Origin: Bifidobacterium breve
GTDB lineage: Bacteria > Actinomycetota > Acidimicrobiia > Acidimicrobiales > Ilumatobacteraceae
Reading direction: 5' to 3'
Assembly (NCBI GenBank): GCA_945889575.1
Contig: CAMDBY010000054.1
Span: 1 to 10,054, forward strand
DNA: 10,054 nucleotides
Shown here: one piece after another, positions 1-6,946 of the stretch
Layout: the number at the start of each line of letters is the position of its first letter
Position numbering within the stretch: the first letter of the stretch is position 1
The notes under the pieces: generated by a model
Database searches by the model: none
Told to the model about the DNA's origin: nothing
Seen by the model: only the letters and a program-made list of their open reading frames with translations
Position numbers and translations under genes: made by a program

Positions 1-134
1 TCAACCATATTGATTGCGACTCGTGTGTGGAATTGCAATCGACCGTCAACTCCGGGCAACAAGTCACGCTCCATCCATTCATGAAGAGCTTCAAGGAGTT
101 CGGCTGCTGTTGGCCGGTCGTGTGGGGCGGTCAT
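1..134 (-). CDS. DUF6285 family protein, N-terminal part (runs off the window)
   Basis: The first 44 codons of a gene that continues beyond the left edge. The product begins MTAPHDRPTAAELLEA and includes a ...RDLLPGVDGRLQFHTRVA... stretch. That matches the start I know for DUF6285 proteins: an acidic helix, then a 'GRLxFHxRVAxN' motif. The family's biochemical role is not known; it is typically encoded beside an APH-like phosphotransferase and often an acyl-CoA dehydrogenase. The ATG at 134-132 overlaps the TGA of the phosphotransferase gene as ATGA, so the two are probably translationally coupled and act together. The identification rests on a short fragment and on the characteristic neighbour. 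Confidence 0.75.
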   Translation of the reverse strand, partial: MTAPHDRPTAAELLEALHEWMERDLLPGVDGRLQFHTRVAINMV

Positions 135-1084
135 CGTGTTCCTTTTGTAAGAAGTTCAATCAGGTCATATTCATTTTCACAGACTCGACGTCCGATAGCT
201 GCTAATTCATGACTGCGCACGATGCCTGACAGATGTGTTGCTGCTTGAGAGATGCAAATGATTCCCCATTTCACCGTGCCGAGAGTTTCCCACCATCGCA
301 CAACATCAGGATCTGGTCGCACGCCCGTAACAGATGCATATGCATCAAAGAGTTCGTCATATGTACCGAGGCCTGCTGCAGGGAATGCTCCGCCAAAGCG
401 CCACGCGCGCACACACAACCACCCGAGGTCTTCCATTGGGTCACCAATGTGGGCAAGTTCCCAGTCAAGAATTGCAGCCAGCCCTTGCTCGTTCACCATG
501 ATGTTGCCGAGACGATAATCACCGTGTACCAGACATGCTGACGTCGACTCAGGCTGGTTGATATGCAACCATCGAAATGCCGCTTCGAAGACTGGATGCG
601 GTTCTCCGAGGTCTCGCAGAACTGTCTGATATCTATTCATCTGGTCATCGGCCACTAGCCCAGGAATTGACGAAGCGTCGATCTGATGTAATTGCGCTGC
701 CGCCACGCCCAATTGACCGGTGAGCGCAGTACGGGCTGAATTGAACCTGTCGTCTCGCAGTATTTTGCGAGCAATAGTTTCGCCTTCGACCGCACGCACA
801 ATCATGAAGGGGGACTGCAGTTCTGTTCTCTCTGCACCGTCCACAACCAATTCAGCGACTGGTACGCCTGCCCGGTGTGCTGCCGACAAAACGCGGGGCT
901 CGACTTGGAATCCGCCAATGGTGCCTGGTCGCACACGTTGCAGGACAAATTCCTCATCGTCGGCAGTGAAACGCCATGTCTCACGCGATGCTCCGCCCGA
1001 CAGTCGTTGAAGATTTGTGATGGAGGCCGCATTCATGACGCGAGTCAACCCCTGCTCAAGTTCCTCGTGTGCAGGGCCGACCAT
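131..1084 (-). CDS. Phosphotransferase family protein (APH/choline kinase fold, ACAD10/11-like)
   Basis: A 317-residue protein with the aminoglycoside phosphotransferase fold. Visible elements are a glycine-rich nucleotide loop LSGGASRETW (residues 28-37), the catalytic loop HGDYRLGN (187-194, with D189 as expected base and N194 for metal), and the metal-binding motif ILDWELA (D207 the DFG-like aspartate). This variant is typical of bacterial proteins related to the kinase domain of ACAD10/ACAD11, which are linked to acyl-CoA or hydroxyacyl metabolism rather than drug resistance; the substrate cannot be read from sequence. Its stop overlaps the start of the DUF6285 gene, a recurrent pairing. 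The ATG at 1084 has no strong Shine-Dalgarno sequence. A second in-frame ATG at 1036 (residue 17) would still leave the whole conserved domain, so the exact start is uncertain. Confidence 0.88.
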   Translation of the reverse strand: MVGPAHEELEQGLTRVMNAASITNLQRLSGGASRETWRFTADDEEFVLQRVRPGTIGGFQVEPRVLSAAHRAGVPVAELVVDGAERTELQSPFMIVRAVEGETIARKILRDDRFNSARTALTGQLGVAAAQLHQIDASSIPGLVADDQMNRYQTVLRDLGEPHPVFEAAFRWLHINQPESTSACLVHGDYRLGNIMVNEQGLAAILDWELAHIGDPMEDLGWLCVRAWRFGGAFPAAGLGTYDELFDAYASVTGVRPDPDVVRWWETLGTVKWGIICISQAATHLSGIVRSHELAAIGRRVCENEYDLIELLTKGTR

Positions 1085-1160
1085 GTGTCTACTCTGTCAT
1101 GCCCGATACCGTGTCTTCGTGCCGAACGACCCTGATATTTCGCCAGTTCTACGAGCAAAC

Positions 1161-1176
1161 AAGCGGTTAACCGCTT
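1161..1176. repeat. 16-bp perfect palindrome AAGCGGTTAACCGCTT at a gene end
   Basis: The sequence reads identically on both strands, and its last two bases fall inside the TAA stop (1177-1175) of the SRPBCC gene. It lies about 77 bases upstream of the phosphotransferase start. As RNA it could form a 6-bp stem with a TTAA loop, but no run of U follows on the minus strand, so it is a poor intrinsic terminator. A dimeric repressor site controlling the phosphotransferase/DUF6285 pair is at least as likely. The function is inferred only from the symmetry. Confidence 0.45.
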
Positions 1177-1600
1177 ACGCCCCGTGAACGACGTGAGCTA
1201 ATCCAGTTTTTCCCGCCTCAACTTGAGCAGCAAGAACTCTGTCGAGAATGCCTGCAGTCCACAAAGTACCGCCGTAGGAAAGATCAACTGTCACGACACA
1301 TCCCGCATCGGTTGTCTGCAGTGCGACGGCCATGGTCCACGGCGAATGTCGCCTCCCATCAATCTCATCACGTTCGAATACGATGTGATACGAGGTGTTC
1401 ACAGTGCGTTTCATGCGCAAACGTTTCGACCGAGCAAACACTCCCACCTTTGCACGCAATTCAACATTCCACACGCCGTCGCCCACCGCTTCGGCGCCAT
1501 GAACCATCGGCATCCATTCGACATACCGAGCAAGATCTGCGACATAGGGATGTACGAATGCTGACTCTACTGCCAACACCACATCAGATGAATACTGCAT
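1175..1600 (-). CDS. SRPBCC (START-like / polyketide cyclase-type) family protein
   Basis: A 141-residue protein with the feel of the SRPBCC helix-grip fold. It has an N-terminal strand (DVVLAVESAFVHPYVADL), a 'YVEWMPMV' segment like the 'ypeWmp.v' after the first helices of this superfamily, alternating beta strands through the middle (WNVELRAKVG, YHIVFERD, CVVTVDLSYGG), and a long C-terminal helix. Such proteins bind lipids or other hydrophobic ligands or act as small cyclases; the ligand here is unknown. It starts with ATG 5 bases after the DUF3499 stop, so the two are almost certainly co-transcribed. The family call comes from pattern rather than a single diagnostic residue. Confidence 0.7.
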   Translation of the reverse strand: MQYSSDVVLAVESAFVHPYVADLARYVEWMPMVHGAEAVGDGVWNVELRAKVGVFARSKRLRMKRTVNTSYHIVFERDEIDGRRHSPWTMAVALQTTDAGCVVTVDLSYGGTLWTAGILDRVLAAQVEAGKTGLAHVVHGA

Positions 1601-1605
1601 GTGAT

Positions 1606-2049
1606 TTACTCTTCGTCTTTGGGTTCTTGACCAAATGCTCGACCAAGCAATCGACCAAACGTGGGTTGGTCGTCATCAGGTTCAACCGACTTCGCAAGTC
1701 GTGGCGACCACGGAATTGCTTGCGTTTCGTCCGGGTCTGGATTTCCCTCAAAGAGTGACGGGCGATCTCGTTCTGGTTTTTTGGCAGAGACACGCTTCGT
1801 TCTAGTGACGGGGGGCGATTGCGGATCATCATCGACCCGGAATAATTTAGGAACAGCATCACGTCGATCATCAATGGTCCAACCCCTGGGAACACTGAGA
1901 GCATTGGCATGACGACGACAGAGGCGACCTGCTAATTCACGTTCGGGAACTGCACGGTTGTCGACCCACACCAAGAGTTGTGCCTTGTCAATGCCGTATG
2001 ACACTTCAGCAAGACCCGCACACCCAGGTCTTTCACATAACTTCCGCAC
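1606..2049 (-). CDS. DUF3499 family protein (actinobacterial zinc-ribbon-like)
   Basis: A 147-residue protein with likely metal ligands Cys5 and Cys10 (CERPGC), then Cys44 and His47 (LCRRHA), followed by 'LSVPRGWTIDD'. This arrangement, two Cys near the N terminus and a CxxH plus 'xPRGW' about 35 residues later, is characteristic of DUF3499, a family widespread in Actinobacteriota and of unknown function. A zinc-binding fold is inferred from the ligands. Residues 70-130 are charged and proline-rich, probably disordered, ending in a short amphipathic segment FGRLLGRAFG. The start is GTG (2049-2047): an in-frame TGA lies 27 bases upstream and no ATG intervenes, so it is the only standard start that keeps both Cys ligands. 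No clear Shine-Dalgarno sequence precedes it. Confidence 0.88.
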   Translation of the reverse strand: MRKLCERPGCAGLAEVSYGIDKAQLLVWVDNRAVPERELAGRLCRRHANALSVPRGWTIDDRRDAVPKLFRVDDDPQSPPVTRTKRVSAKKPERDRPSLFEGNPDPDETQAIPWSPRLAKSVEPDDDQPTFGRLLGRAFGQEPKDEE

Positions 2050-2090
2050 TAATCCAACGATAGTTCCAATTGGTCAGCATCGGGACCATT

Positions 2091-2100
2091 TCCCTAGGGA
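2091..2100. repeat. 10-bp palindrome TCCCTAGGGA upstream of DUF3499
   Basis: A perfect 10-base palindrome in the 73-base gap between the J-domain gene and the DUF3499 gene. It ends 42 bases before the DUF3499 GTG start and is 5 bases from a second inverted repeat (2106-2123). A third, shorter palindrome, CCAATTGG, is at 2066-2073. Symmetric sites at this density in a short gap suggest regulator binding or RNA folding, but 8-10 base palindromes also occur by chance. Confidence 0.25.
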
Positions 2101-2105
2101 GCACT

Positions 2106-2123
2106 AGTACAGAGGTCTGTACT
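2106..2123. repeat. Inverted repeat AGTACAGA-GG-TCTGTACT at the end of the J-domain gene
   Basis: Two perfect 8-base arms are separated by GG. The right arm's last base is the final base of the TAA stop (2125-2123) of the J-domain gene. Read as RNA on the minus strand, a 6-bp stem with a 6-base loop is possible, but no U tract follows, so this is not a convincing Rho-independent terminator. The near-continuous dyad fits a dimeric DNA-binding protein site, which would sit about 57-74 bases upstream of the DUF3499 start. Role inferred only. Confidence 0.4.
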
Positions 2124-2734
2124 TACCCAGGGACTCCTGGCAATTGCACGCCTGGCACTGGCCGTGCCGGCAAGACACAGACAACACCCATACCTTGACG
2201 ATCTTTGAACTGCCCCATCTCAAGTGGACATGATCGATCAATTGCAATCAATTGCTCCACAACGGCATCATGAGGTTGAGTGCAGGAGATTTCCACTGCG
2301 GATAGCGATGAGTCGATATTGACACACGACCCAGAAGCCAATAACTGGTCAATCGGACGAGGCACACCTGGTGAAGTCAAGGCATGAGCGATCAACACCA
2401 ACACTGCACCAATGACACTGGCAATTACCATTCCACGCCATGGAAACCGCGCGGGGGAATACGAAATGAAAGTCTCAGTATCGCTGCCACCACTGCTGAC
2501 CGATGAAAGTTTCGAAACAACTACTGAAGCGTCATATGCGCGACGCAATTCAGGACTGGACAATGTTTTCCATGCCAAATTTATTTCAGTCATTCGCTGT
2601 GAATCATTCGCTGACTTCTCATTCACATCGGGGTGAATTGCTCGCATTCTTTCTCGATACGCACGCCGAATAACGTCGATACTCGCTTCTGCAGATACAC
2701 CGAGAACTTGGTAGTGAGTTCTATCAGTACCCAT
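2123..2734 (-). CDS. J-domain protein with one membrane segment and a four-cysteine outer domain
   Basis: From ATG 2734 the protein has 203 residues. Residues 7-70 are a J domain: HYQVLGVSAEAS, helix II IRRAYRERMRAI, the invariant HPD (34-36) that stimulates Hsp70 ATPase, and helix III/IV with INLAWKTLSSPELRRAYD. A Ser-rich linker leads to a membrane helix (about 101-119). The remainder, with Cys137, 151, 169 and 186 and the phrase 'SCTQPHDAVVEQL', resembles the 'C..PHdaEV' pattern of actinobacterial Septum_form-type extracytoplasmic domains; disulfides are plausible. The J domain should be cytoplasmic and the cysteine domain outside. The start overlaps the end of the dehydrogenase gene by 11 bases. 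A GTG at 2767 would add 11 residues, but J domains normally begin right before the 'HYxVLGV' segment. It lacks the Gly/Phe and zinc-finger regions of true DnaJ, so it is a specialised co-chaperone, not dnaJ. Confidence 0.8.
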   Translation of the reverse strand: MGTDRTHYQVLGVSAEASIDVIRRAYRERMRAIHPDVNEKSANDSQRMTEINLAWKTLSSPELRRAYDASVVVSKLSSVSSGGSDTETFISYSPARFPWRGMVIASVIGAVLVLIAHALTSPGVPRPIDQLLASGSCVNIDSSLSAVEISCTQPHDAVVEQLIAIDRSCPLEMGQFKDRQGMGVVCVLPARPVPGVQLPGVPG

Positions 2735-3647
2735 GACGCACATCAACGAGTCCAATAAGGGGCTCACCGTTTATGAACCGTTTGACATTCTCCGTAATGC
2801 GAGCGGACAACAATGGCACCGCCATCTCCGGCGTGTTTCCTACGTGTGGCGTGATGATGCAATTTGGAAGCGACCACAACGGGTGGCTCTCGGGTAACGG
2901 CTCAGGGTCTGTTACATCGAGAGCTGCTCCCCCAATCACATTATTTTCCAATGCCCACACCAAGTCATCTGTGACGATATGCCCACCACGCGCAACATTG
3001 ATGATCCACGCATGTGGTTCCATCACTTCAAGTTCTGGCTTGCCAATCAATCCGACAGTCTCTGGTGTCAGCGATAGTGCCAAGAAAACAACATCAGCAC
3101 CGACCAATGCATCAACTAAATTTTCTTGCCCCACAACAGTGTCCACGCCATCAATATCTTCCACTGTTCTGCGCACCACAGTGATTCTGCAATGAAACGG
3201 CGTGAGTAACCGAACCAGCGACTCTGTGATTCCTCCTCCACCAACAATGGTGACTGCAGCTCCCAACAAGTTCCGGCCAGCGGGACCAGTCCATTGTGTG
3301 GCTCGTGAGTACCCCGCAACGTGTCGCATACCCGCAAGAGCCAAAGCCAAAGCATGTTCGGCGACTGGCTCGGCATAGACGCCCTTGCCACATGTCCAGA
3401 TGCGATCATCATCGAGTATGGGAACAAAGTTCTCGATTCCTGCAAACGGAACTTGCACCCACTCAAGATGACCATGTGCGTCGAGGATTTCACGCAAGCC
3501 AGATGCGTTTCGAGCTGCACTCCACACAATTGCCGAAGCATCGGCCGGTACGACAATGTGTCCACCGCCAGCAATCACAGCGTCGCGCACCCACTCGGGC
3601 GAAGTGGCTGGCTGTACCGCTATAGCGCGACTACTCGGAGGTTCCAT
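2724..3647 (-). CDS. D-isomer-specific 2-hydroxyacid dehydrogenase family protein
   Basis: A 307-residue NAD(P)-dependent oxidoreductase that interconverts 2-oxo acids and D-2-hydroxy acids. The nucleotide-binding domain has the Rossmann turn VGGGGIT (135-141; the usual third glycine is Thr141). The second strand ends in VVRRT (157-161), with arginines instead of an acidic residue, which suggests NADPH rather than NADH. Catalytic residues are Arg220 (NVARGG), Glu249 (DPEPLP) and His268 (TPHVG). Length and the divergent N-terminal half fit glyoxylate/hydroxypyruvate reductase-like or phosphoglycerate dehydrogenase-like members; the substrate is undetermined. It starts 17 bases after the fused permease stop and overlaps the J-domain gene, so it probably belongs to the same transcript. 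No Shine-Dalgarno sequence is evident before ATG 3647. Confidence 0.88.
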   Translation of the reverse strand: MEPPSSRAIAVQPATSPEWVRDAVIAGGGHIVVPADASAIVWSAARNASGLREILDAHGHLEWVQVPFAGIENFVPILDDDRIWTCGKGVYAEPVAEHALALALAGMRHVAGYSRATQWTGPAGRNLLGAAVTIVGGGGITESLVRLLTPFHCRITVVRRTVEDIDGVDTVVGQENLVDALVGADVVFLALSLTPETVGLIGKPELEVMEPHAWIINVARGGHIVTDDLVWALENNVIGGAALDVTDPEPLPESHPLWSLPNCIITPHVGNTPEMAVPLLSARITENVKRFINGEPLIGLVDVRHGY

Positions 3648-3664
3648 ATGGGTGTAACGCTACG

Positions 3665-5695
3665 TCAACTACCAGCAATGGTGGCTGCGATTTCGCTTGA
3701 CGAACTACCAGACCTACGCAAGACAACTGTGACGAACCACAATGCACCAAGAGTGACGCAGAACAGAATTACTGCTCCTACTCCCCAGAATGGCTTAATA
3801 GTGCTGCGAGTTGCACCAAGCAGTGCCACAGGGAACGTGGTGGAACCAGCCTCGCTAATCAGGGTTGAGATAACAGCGTTATCAAGACACAACGTGAAGG
3901 AAAGCAGTCCGCCAGCAATGAGCGCCGATGAAATAAGCGGCAAAGTTATTTGCCTGAATGCTCGAGCAGGAGTGGCACCAAGATCAGCTGCAGCTTCTTC
4001 TAATGATTCATCAAGTCCGGCAAGTCGTGCACGAACAATGAGTGTGACAACCGCGCTGGCATACAGAGACTGACCGACCCATAGTTTGTTCATGCCTCCA
4101 TTAAACGGCCCCCAACCATTTTTAAACGGGTAACCGATGACCGGGAAATCTGCGACCCGTGGGAACCATGTGGCCAGCGCAATGGCGTCCATGATTTCAG
4201 GTGTCACGAGAATAAGGAACACTGTTGCCATAAAAACCTTGGTCCAAATACCAGGACGACGCGCAAGTGCGATGCCTGCAAAACCGCCAAGTATCACTGC
4301 CAAAATCGTTGCGCCGAAAGCGGCGATAAATGAGTTACGAATAGCGTCACCAATGCTCGCAAAATCAAAAACGCTTTCGTACCAGTCTGTCGACATTCCG
4401 TTGACAACAAAGGCCAACAGAAACGCAGCGGGACCCGACCAATTCAATAAGCGACGAGAGATCTTCGTGGTGCGCATTAATACATTTCGAAGAATAACCG
4501 AAACCACAAACAACACAGCAAAACGAATCATTACTGCCCAAGCAACCGAGCCATCAAACAGTTCATCCCACCACTTAACCCCTGCATTACCCGACCAAAT
4601 CGTGAATGAACTTCCGCCGTTGAAAGAGTGAAACACCACAAGCAAAATCGGAATGAACAAGAAGACGAGTACAAGAACAGTCCACAGGGTCAGAGCAATG
4701 GGCAACACGTCGAATTTAAACAAGGTTGTTTTCCCTTCACGCGTGCGACTAACGGATCGCTCGTGAAACGAATGTTTAATGCGCGTTGAAATTGGAGTTG
4801 GGTGTTTGAAAACCCATGCGATGAGCCACACAATTGCTGCGCCAACAACCATCGACAGCAGAACTGCCCCGATCATCAGAATTGCCATTGCGGAACCAAG
4901 TGGCCAGTTCTGAGCACCGCTGAATTGCGATGCGATCATCGAGCCGATCATGTTTCCTTTTGCTCCACCAAGAACAGTGGCCGTGACGTAATCACCACAC
5001 ATCGGAATAAACGTCAAAAGAACGCCAGCAATAATGCCAGGACCAGCAAGAGGCAATGTGACGCCAAAGAAGGTAGCCACTCGTCCTGCGCCTAAGTCTT
5101 TACTTGCTTCACGCATCCGAATATCTATTCGATCTAGCGCAACGAACAACGGCAAAATCATGAAACCGAGATAGTTGTAAATGATTGCAACCTGCACTGC
5201 AAGAGGTGTCTCAAGTATCTGAATCCCCTGTGTTCCGATCCAGCCCATGTCAACGAGCCATTTCGAAAAGAAGCCATTCGGCGCAAGCGGAATTCGCCAT
5301 GCAACGGTTCGGATCAAAAAGCTAGTGAAACTCGGAACCACCACCAGTGCCAGGATGATCGCTTTCCATTTTTCTGGCACTTTGAACGCAGCAAAATACG
5401 CAACGGGCAAACCAATAACCAAACACCCGATTGTTGCGATGGTCGATATTCGTAATGTTGACTTGAAAACCTTGAAGAAGGTCTCGTCGAAAACATTCGA
5501 ATAGTTCGCACCCGACAAATTGCTGTAATCAACGGGAATTAACTTTGACCCATCCTTTGCGGCAAAGCTATATACGACAATGAAGGCAATCGGTACAGCA
5601 AAAAACAGCAGGTACCAGATAATCGACGGTAGGGCGAGTGCGAACTTTGGGGCTCGCAGCCGTTTGCGATAGGTAGTTGCGACCGGTGCGGTCAC
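3665..5695 (-). CDS. Fused PotB-PotC-type ABC transporter permease (spermidine/putrescine family)
   Basis: A single 676-residue membrane protein carrying both permease halves of a polyamine-type importer. The first half (about 1-296) has six likely membrane helices and the ATPase-docking EAA loop MREASKDLGAGRVATFFGVT (194-213). A charged linker (297-328) follows. The second half has its own EAA loop LEEAAADLGATPARAFRQIT (565-584) and ends near 660. Standard PotB and PotC are separate proteins of roughly 260-300 residues. Here the second half has about 70 extra residues (about 365-435) with two further hydrophobic stretches (386-403, 418-434) between its first helix and the usual 'WYxxxFD...AIRNSF' region. 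The start is GTG 5695, 5 bases after the binding-protein stop; a GGAG in the end of that gene may serve as ribosome binding site. No frame break is seen, so the fusion appears genuine. Confidence 0.9.
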   Translation of the reverse strand: MTAPVATTYRKRLRAPKFALALPSIIWYLLFFAVPIAFIVVYSFAAKDGSKLIPVDYSNLSGANYSNVFDETFFKVFKSTLRISTIATIGCLVIGLPVAYFAAFKVPEKWKAIILALVVVPSFTSFLIRTVAWRIPLAPNGFFSKWLVDMGWIGTQGIQILETPLAVQVAIIYNYLGFMILPLFVALDRIDIRMREASKDLGAGRVATFFGVTLPLAGPGIIAGVLLTFIPMCGDYVTATVLGGAKGNMIGSMIASQFSGAQNWPLGSAMAILMIGAVLLSMVVGAAIVWLIAWVFKHPTPISTRIKHSFHERSVSRTREGKTTLFKFDVLPIALTLWTVLVLVFLFIPILLVVFHSFNGGSSFTIWSGNAGVKWWDELFDGSVAWAVMIRFAVLFVVSVILRNVLMRTTKISRRLLNWSGPAAFLLAFVVNGMSTDWYESVFDFASIGDAIRNSFIAAFGATILAVILGGFAGIALARRPGIWTKVFMATVFLILVTPEIMDAIALATWFPRVADFPVIGYPFKNGWGPFNGGMNKLWVGQSLYASAVVTLIVRARLAGLDESLEEAAADLGATPARAFRQITLPLISSALIAGGLLSFTLCLDNAVISTLISEAGSTTFPVALLGATRSTIKPFWGVGAVILFCVTLGALWFVTVVLRRSGSSSSEIAATIAGS

Positions 5696-5700
5696 CCTTA

Positions 5701-6933
5701 TCAGGCTCCAGCCTTGGCTTTAGCTTTGTTCAAAATGTCGACCAAGCGGTCAATTGAAGTATTCAAGATTTGCGTGTGCATGGTCTCTACTTCTTCAGAC
5801 TTAAAGAAAATCATGTCTCCTTTAACAAGATCTGGAGCCAACTCAGTGATGAGCTGTTCCATTTCTTTCATGCCTGTGTGATAGCCGTGGTACTCAAGGT
5901 CCGTAATGGAGTTCTCAGGAATAAGAATCCAGTTGATCCACGCATGCGCAGCTTCGGCATTGGGAGATCCGGCGGCGATACAGAAGGTGTCCATGAATAA
6001 TTCAGTGTCAGGAGCTCCGAGAACCCAACGCCAATTTTCTGGCGTGCCACCTGCATCTTTAATACGGAAGTACGCCTGACGTGCATCACCGTTCCAGGCC
6101 ATAGCCAAGGTGTACGCGCCTTCAGCAAGCTTTGTACTTGGGTAGCTGTCAAAAGCCTTGACGTGCTGAGCAAGTTCTTCCACTAGGAACTTTTCTGCAG
6201 CATCAAGTGATGCCTTATCTTCTGTGTTCCAGTCGATTCCATTTGCCCAGAAATAGGGACCTGCGTAGTTCGGAGCTGCATCGATTACTGAACACTGACC
6301 ACTTGCTTCACCCATGCATGCATCAAGGAAGTCTTGCCACGTATTGAGTTCTTTTTTGATCTTGGTGGTGTCGTAGAAGAAACCAGTGGTGCCCCAGTTC
6401 TTGCAAACTGAGTATTCGTTGTCCTTGTCCCATGCCTGGCTGAGGAAGGCAGGGTCAACGTTGACCATGTTGGGAATAAGTGTCTTGTCAAACTTCTGAA
6501 TGAGACCCTTTTGCATCATTTGCACGATGTACGGCCCAGTTGGAACAACAATGTCGAAACCGCTACTTGATCCGCCACCTGCTGACAACTTGGTGATGAG
6601 GTCTTCGTTGCTACCGAAGTAGTCAACTTTCATTTTTACGCCAAGACTTGATTCAGCAAGTGCTCCAACTAATGCTGGGTCGTCGTAGTCACCCCATGTG
6701 TACATGGCGAGAGTTCCTGATGACTGATTGATAACGCGACTCCAGTCGCCCGATGCTTCCTTAGATCCGTCACCTGCAGCTGCAGTGGTGTCAGGAGAAT
6801 CAGAATCTGATCCGCCACACGCCATAAGCACCACTGCCATACCAGCAGTTGCGGTACCCGCTTTGATAAACGCGCGACGATTTAGTTTGTCGCGAAAGCT
6901 ATCTGGGGCAAGAATTCGAAGTTCCTGTGTCAT
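5701..6933 (-). CDS. potD: Tat-exported lipoprotein, spermidine/putrescine-type (PotD-like) substrate-binding protein
   Basis: A 410-residue extracytoplasmic binding protein of a polyamine ABC importer. The N terminus has a twin-arginine motif NRRAFIK (18-24), a hydrophobic stretch and a lipobox VLMAC with Cys39 as the lipidated residue, followed by a Ser/Asp/Thr-rich tether. It should therefore leave folded through Tat and be anchored on the outer face of the membrane. PotD-family features include 'LAMYTWGDYDDP' (75-86), 'FDIVVPTGPYIVQMMQKGLIQKFD' spanning 126-149, and 'MAWNGDA' (278-284). Ligand choice (putrescine, spermidine or a relative) cannot be settled by eye; the neighbouring aminotransferase favours a diamine. 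It follows the ATPase gene after 80 bases and precedes the fused permease by 5 bases. ATG 6933 is backed by AAGGAG at a 7-base spacing. Confidence 0.9.
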   Translation of the reverse strand: MTQELRILAPDSFRDKLNRRAFIKAGTATAGMAVVLMACGGSDSDSPDTTAAAGDGSKEASGDWSRVINQSSGTLAMYTWGDYDDPALVGALAESSLGVKMKVDYFGSNEDLITKLSAGGGSSSGFDIVVPTGPYIVQMMQKGLIQKFDKTLIPNMVNVDPAFLSQAWDKDNEYSVCKNWGTTGFFYDTTKIKKELNTWQDFLDACMGEASGQCSVIDAAPNYAGPYFWANGIDWNTEDKASLDAAEKFLVEELAQHVKAFDSYPSTKLAEGAYTLAMAWNGDARQAYFRIKDAGGTPENWRWVLGAPDTELFMDTFCIAAGSPNAEAAHAWINWILIPENSITDLEYHGYHTGMKEMEQLITELAPDLVKGDMIFFKSEEVETMHTQILNTSIDRLVDILNKAKAKAGA

Positions 6934-6940
6934 CTGATTT

Positions 6941-6946
6941 CTCCTT
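6941..6946 (-). promoter_or_regulatory. Strong Shine-Dalgarno sequence of the binding-protein gene
   Basis: AAGGAG on the minus strand, 7 bases before ATG 6933. It is the best-spaced ribosome binding site in the window and fixes the start of the binding protein, which includes the full Tat signal. A strong site here fits the need for more binding protein than ATPase or permease from one transcript. Confidence 0.75.

Noticed and set aside
131..1084. Antibiotic (aminoglycoside) resistance gene
   Set aside because: The fold is shared, but the HGDYRLGN/ILDWELA variant and the DUF6285 neighbour point to the metabolic ACAD10/11-like group.
1584..1910. A 108-codon minus-strand open frame overlapping DUF3499
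   Set aside because: It is the same strand in another frame. DUF3499 has conserved metal ligands and proper gene spacing; this frame has neither a family pattern nor a ribosome binding site.
3321..4073. A 250-codon open frame on the plus strand, opposite the dehydrogenase and permease ends
   Set aside because: It is antisense to two well-supported genes with clear motifs, and its translation (rich in Ser, Arg, Thr and His, with no domain) looks like a reverse-strand shadow.
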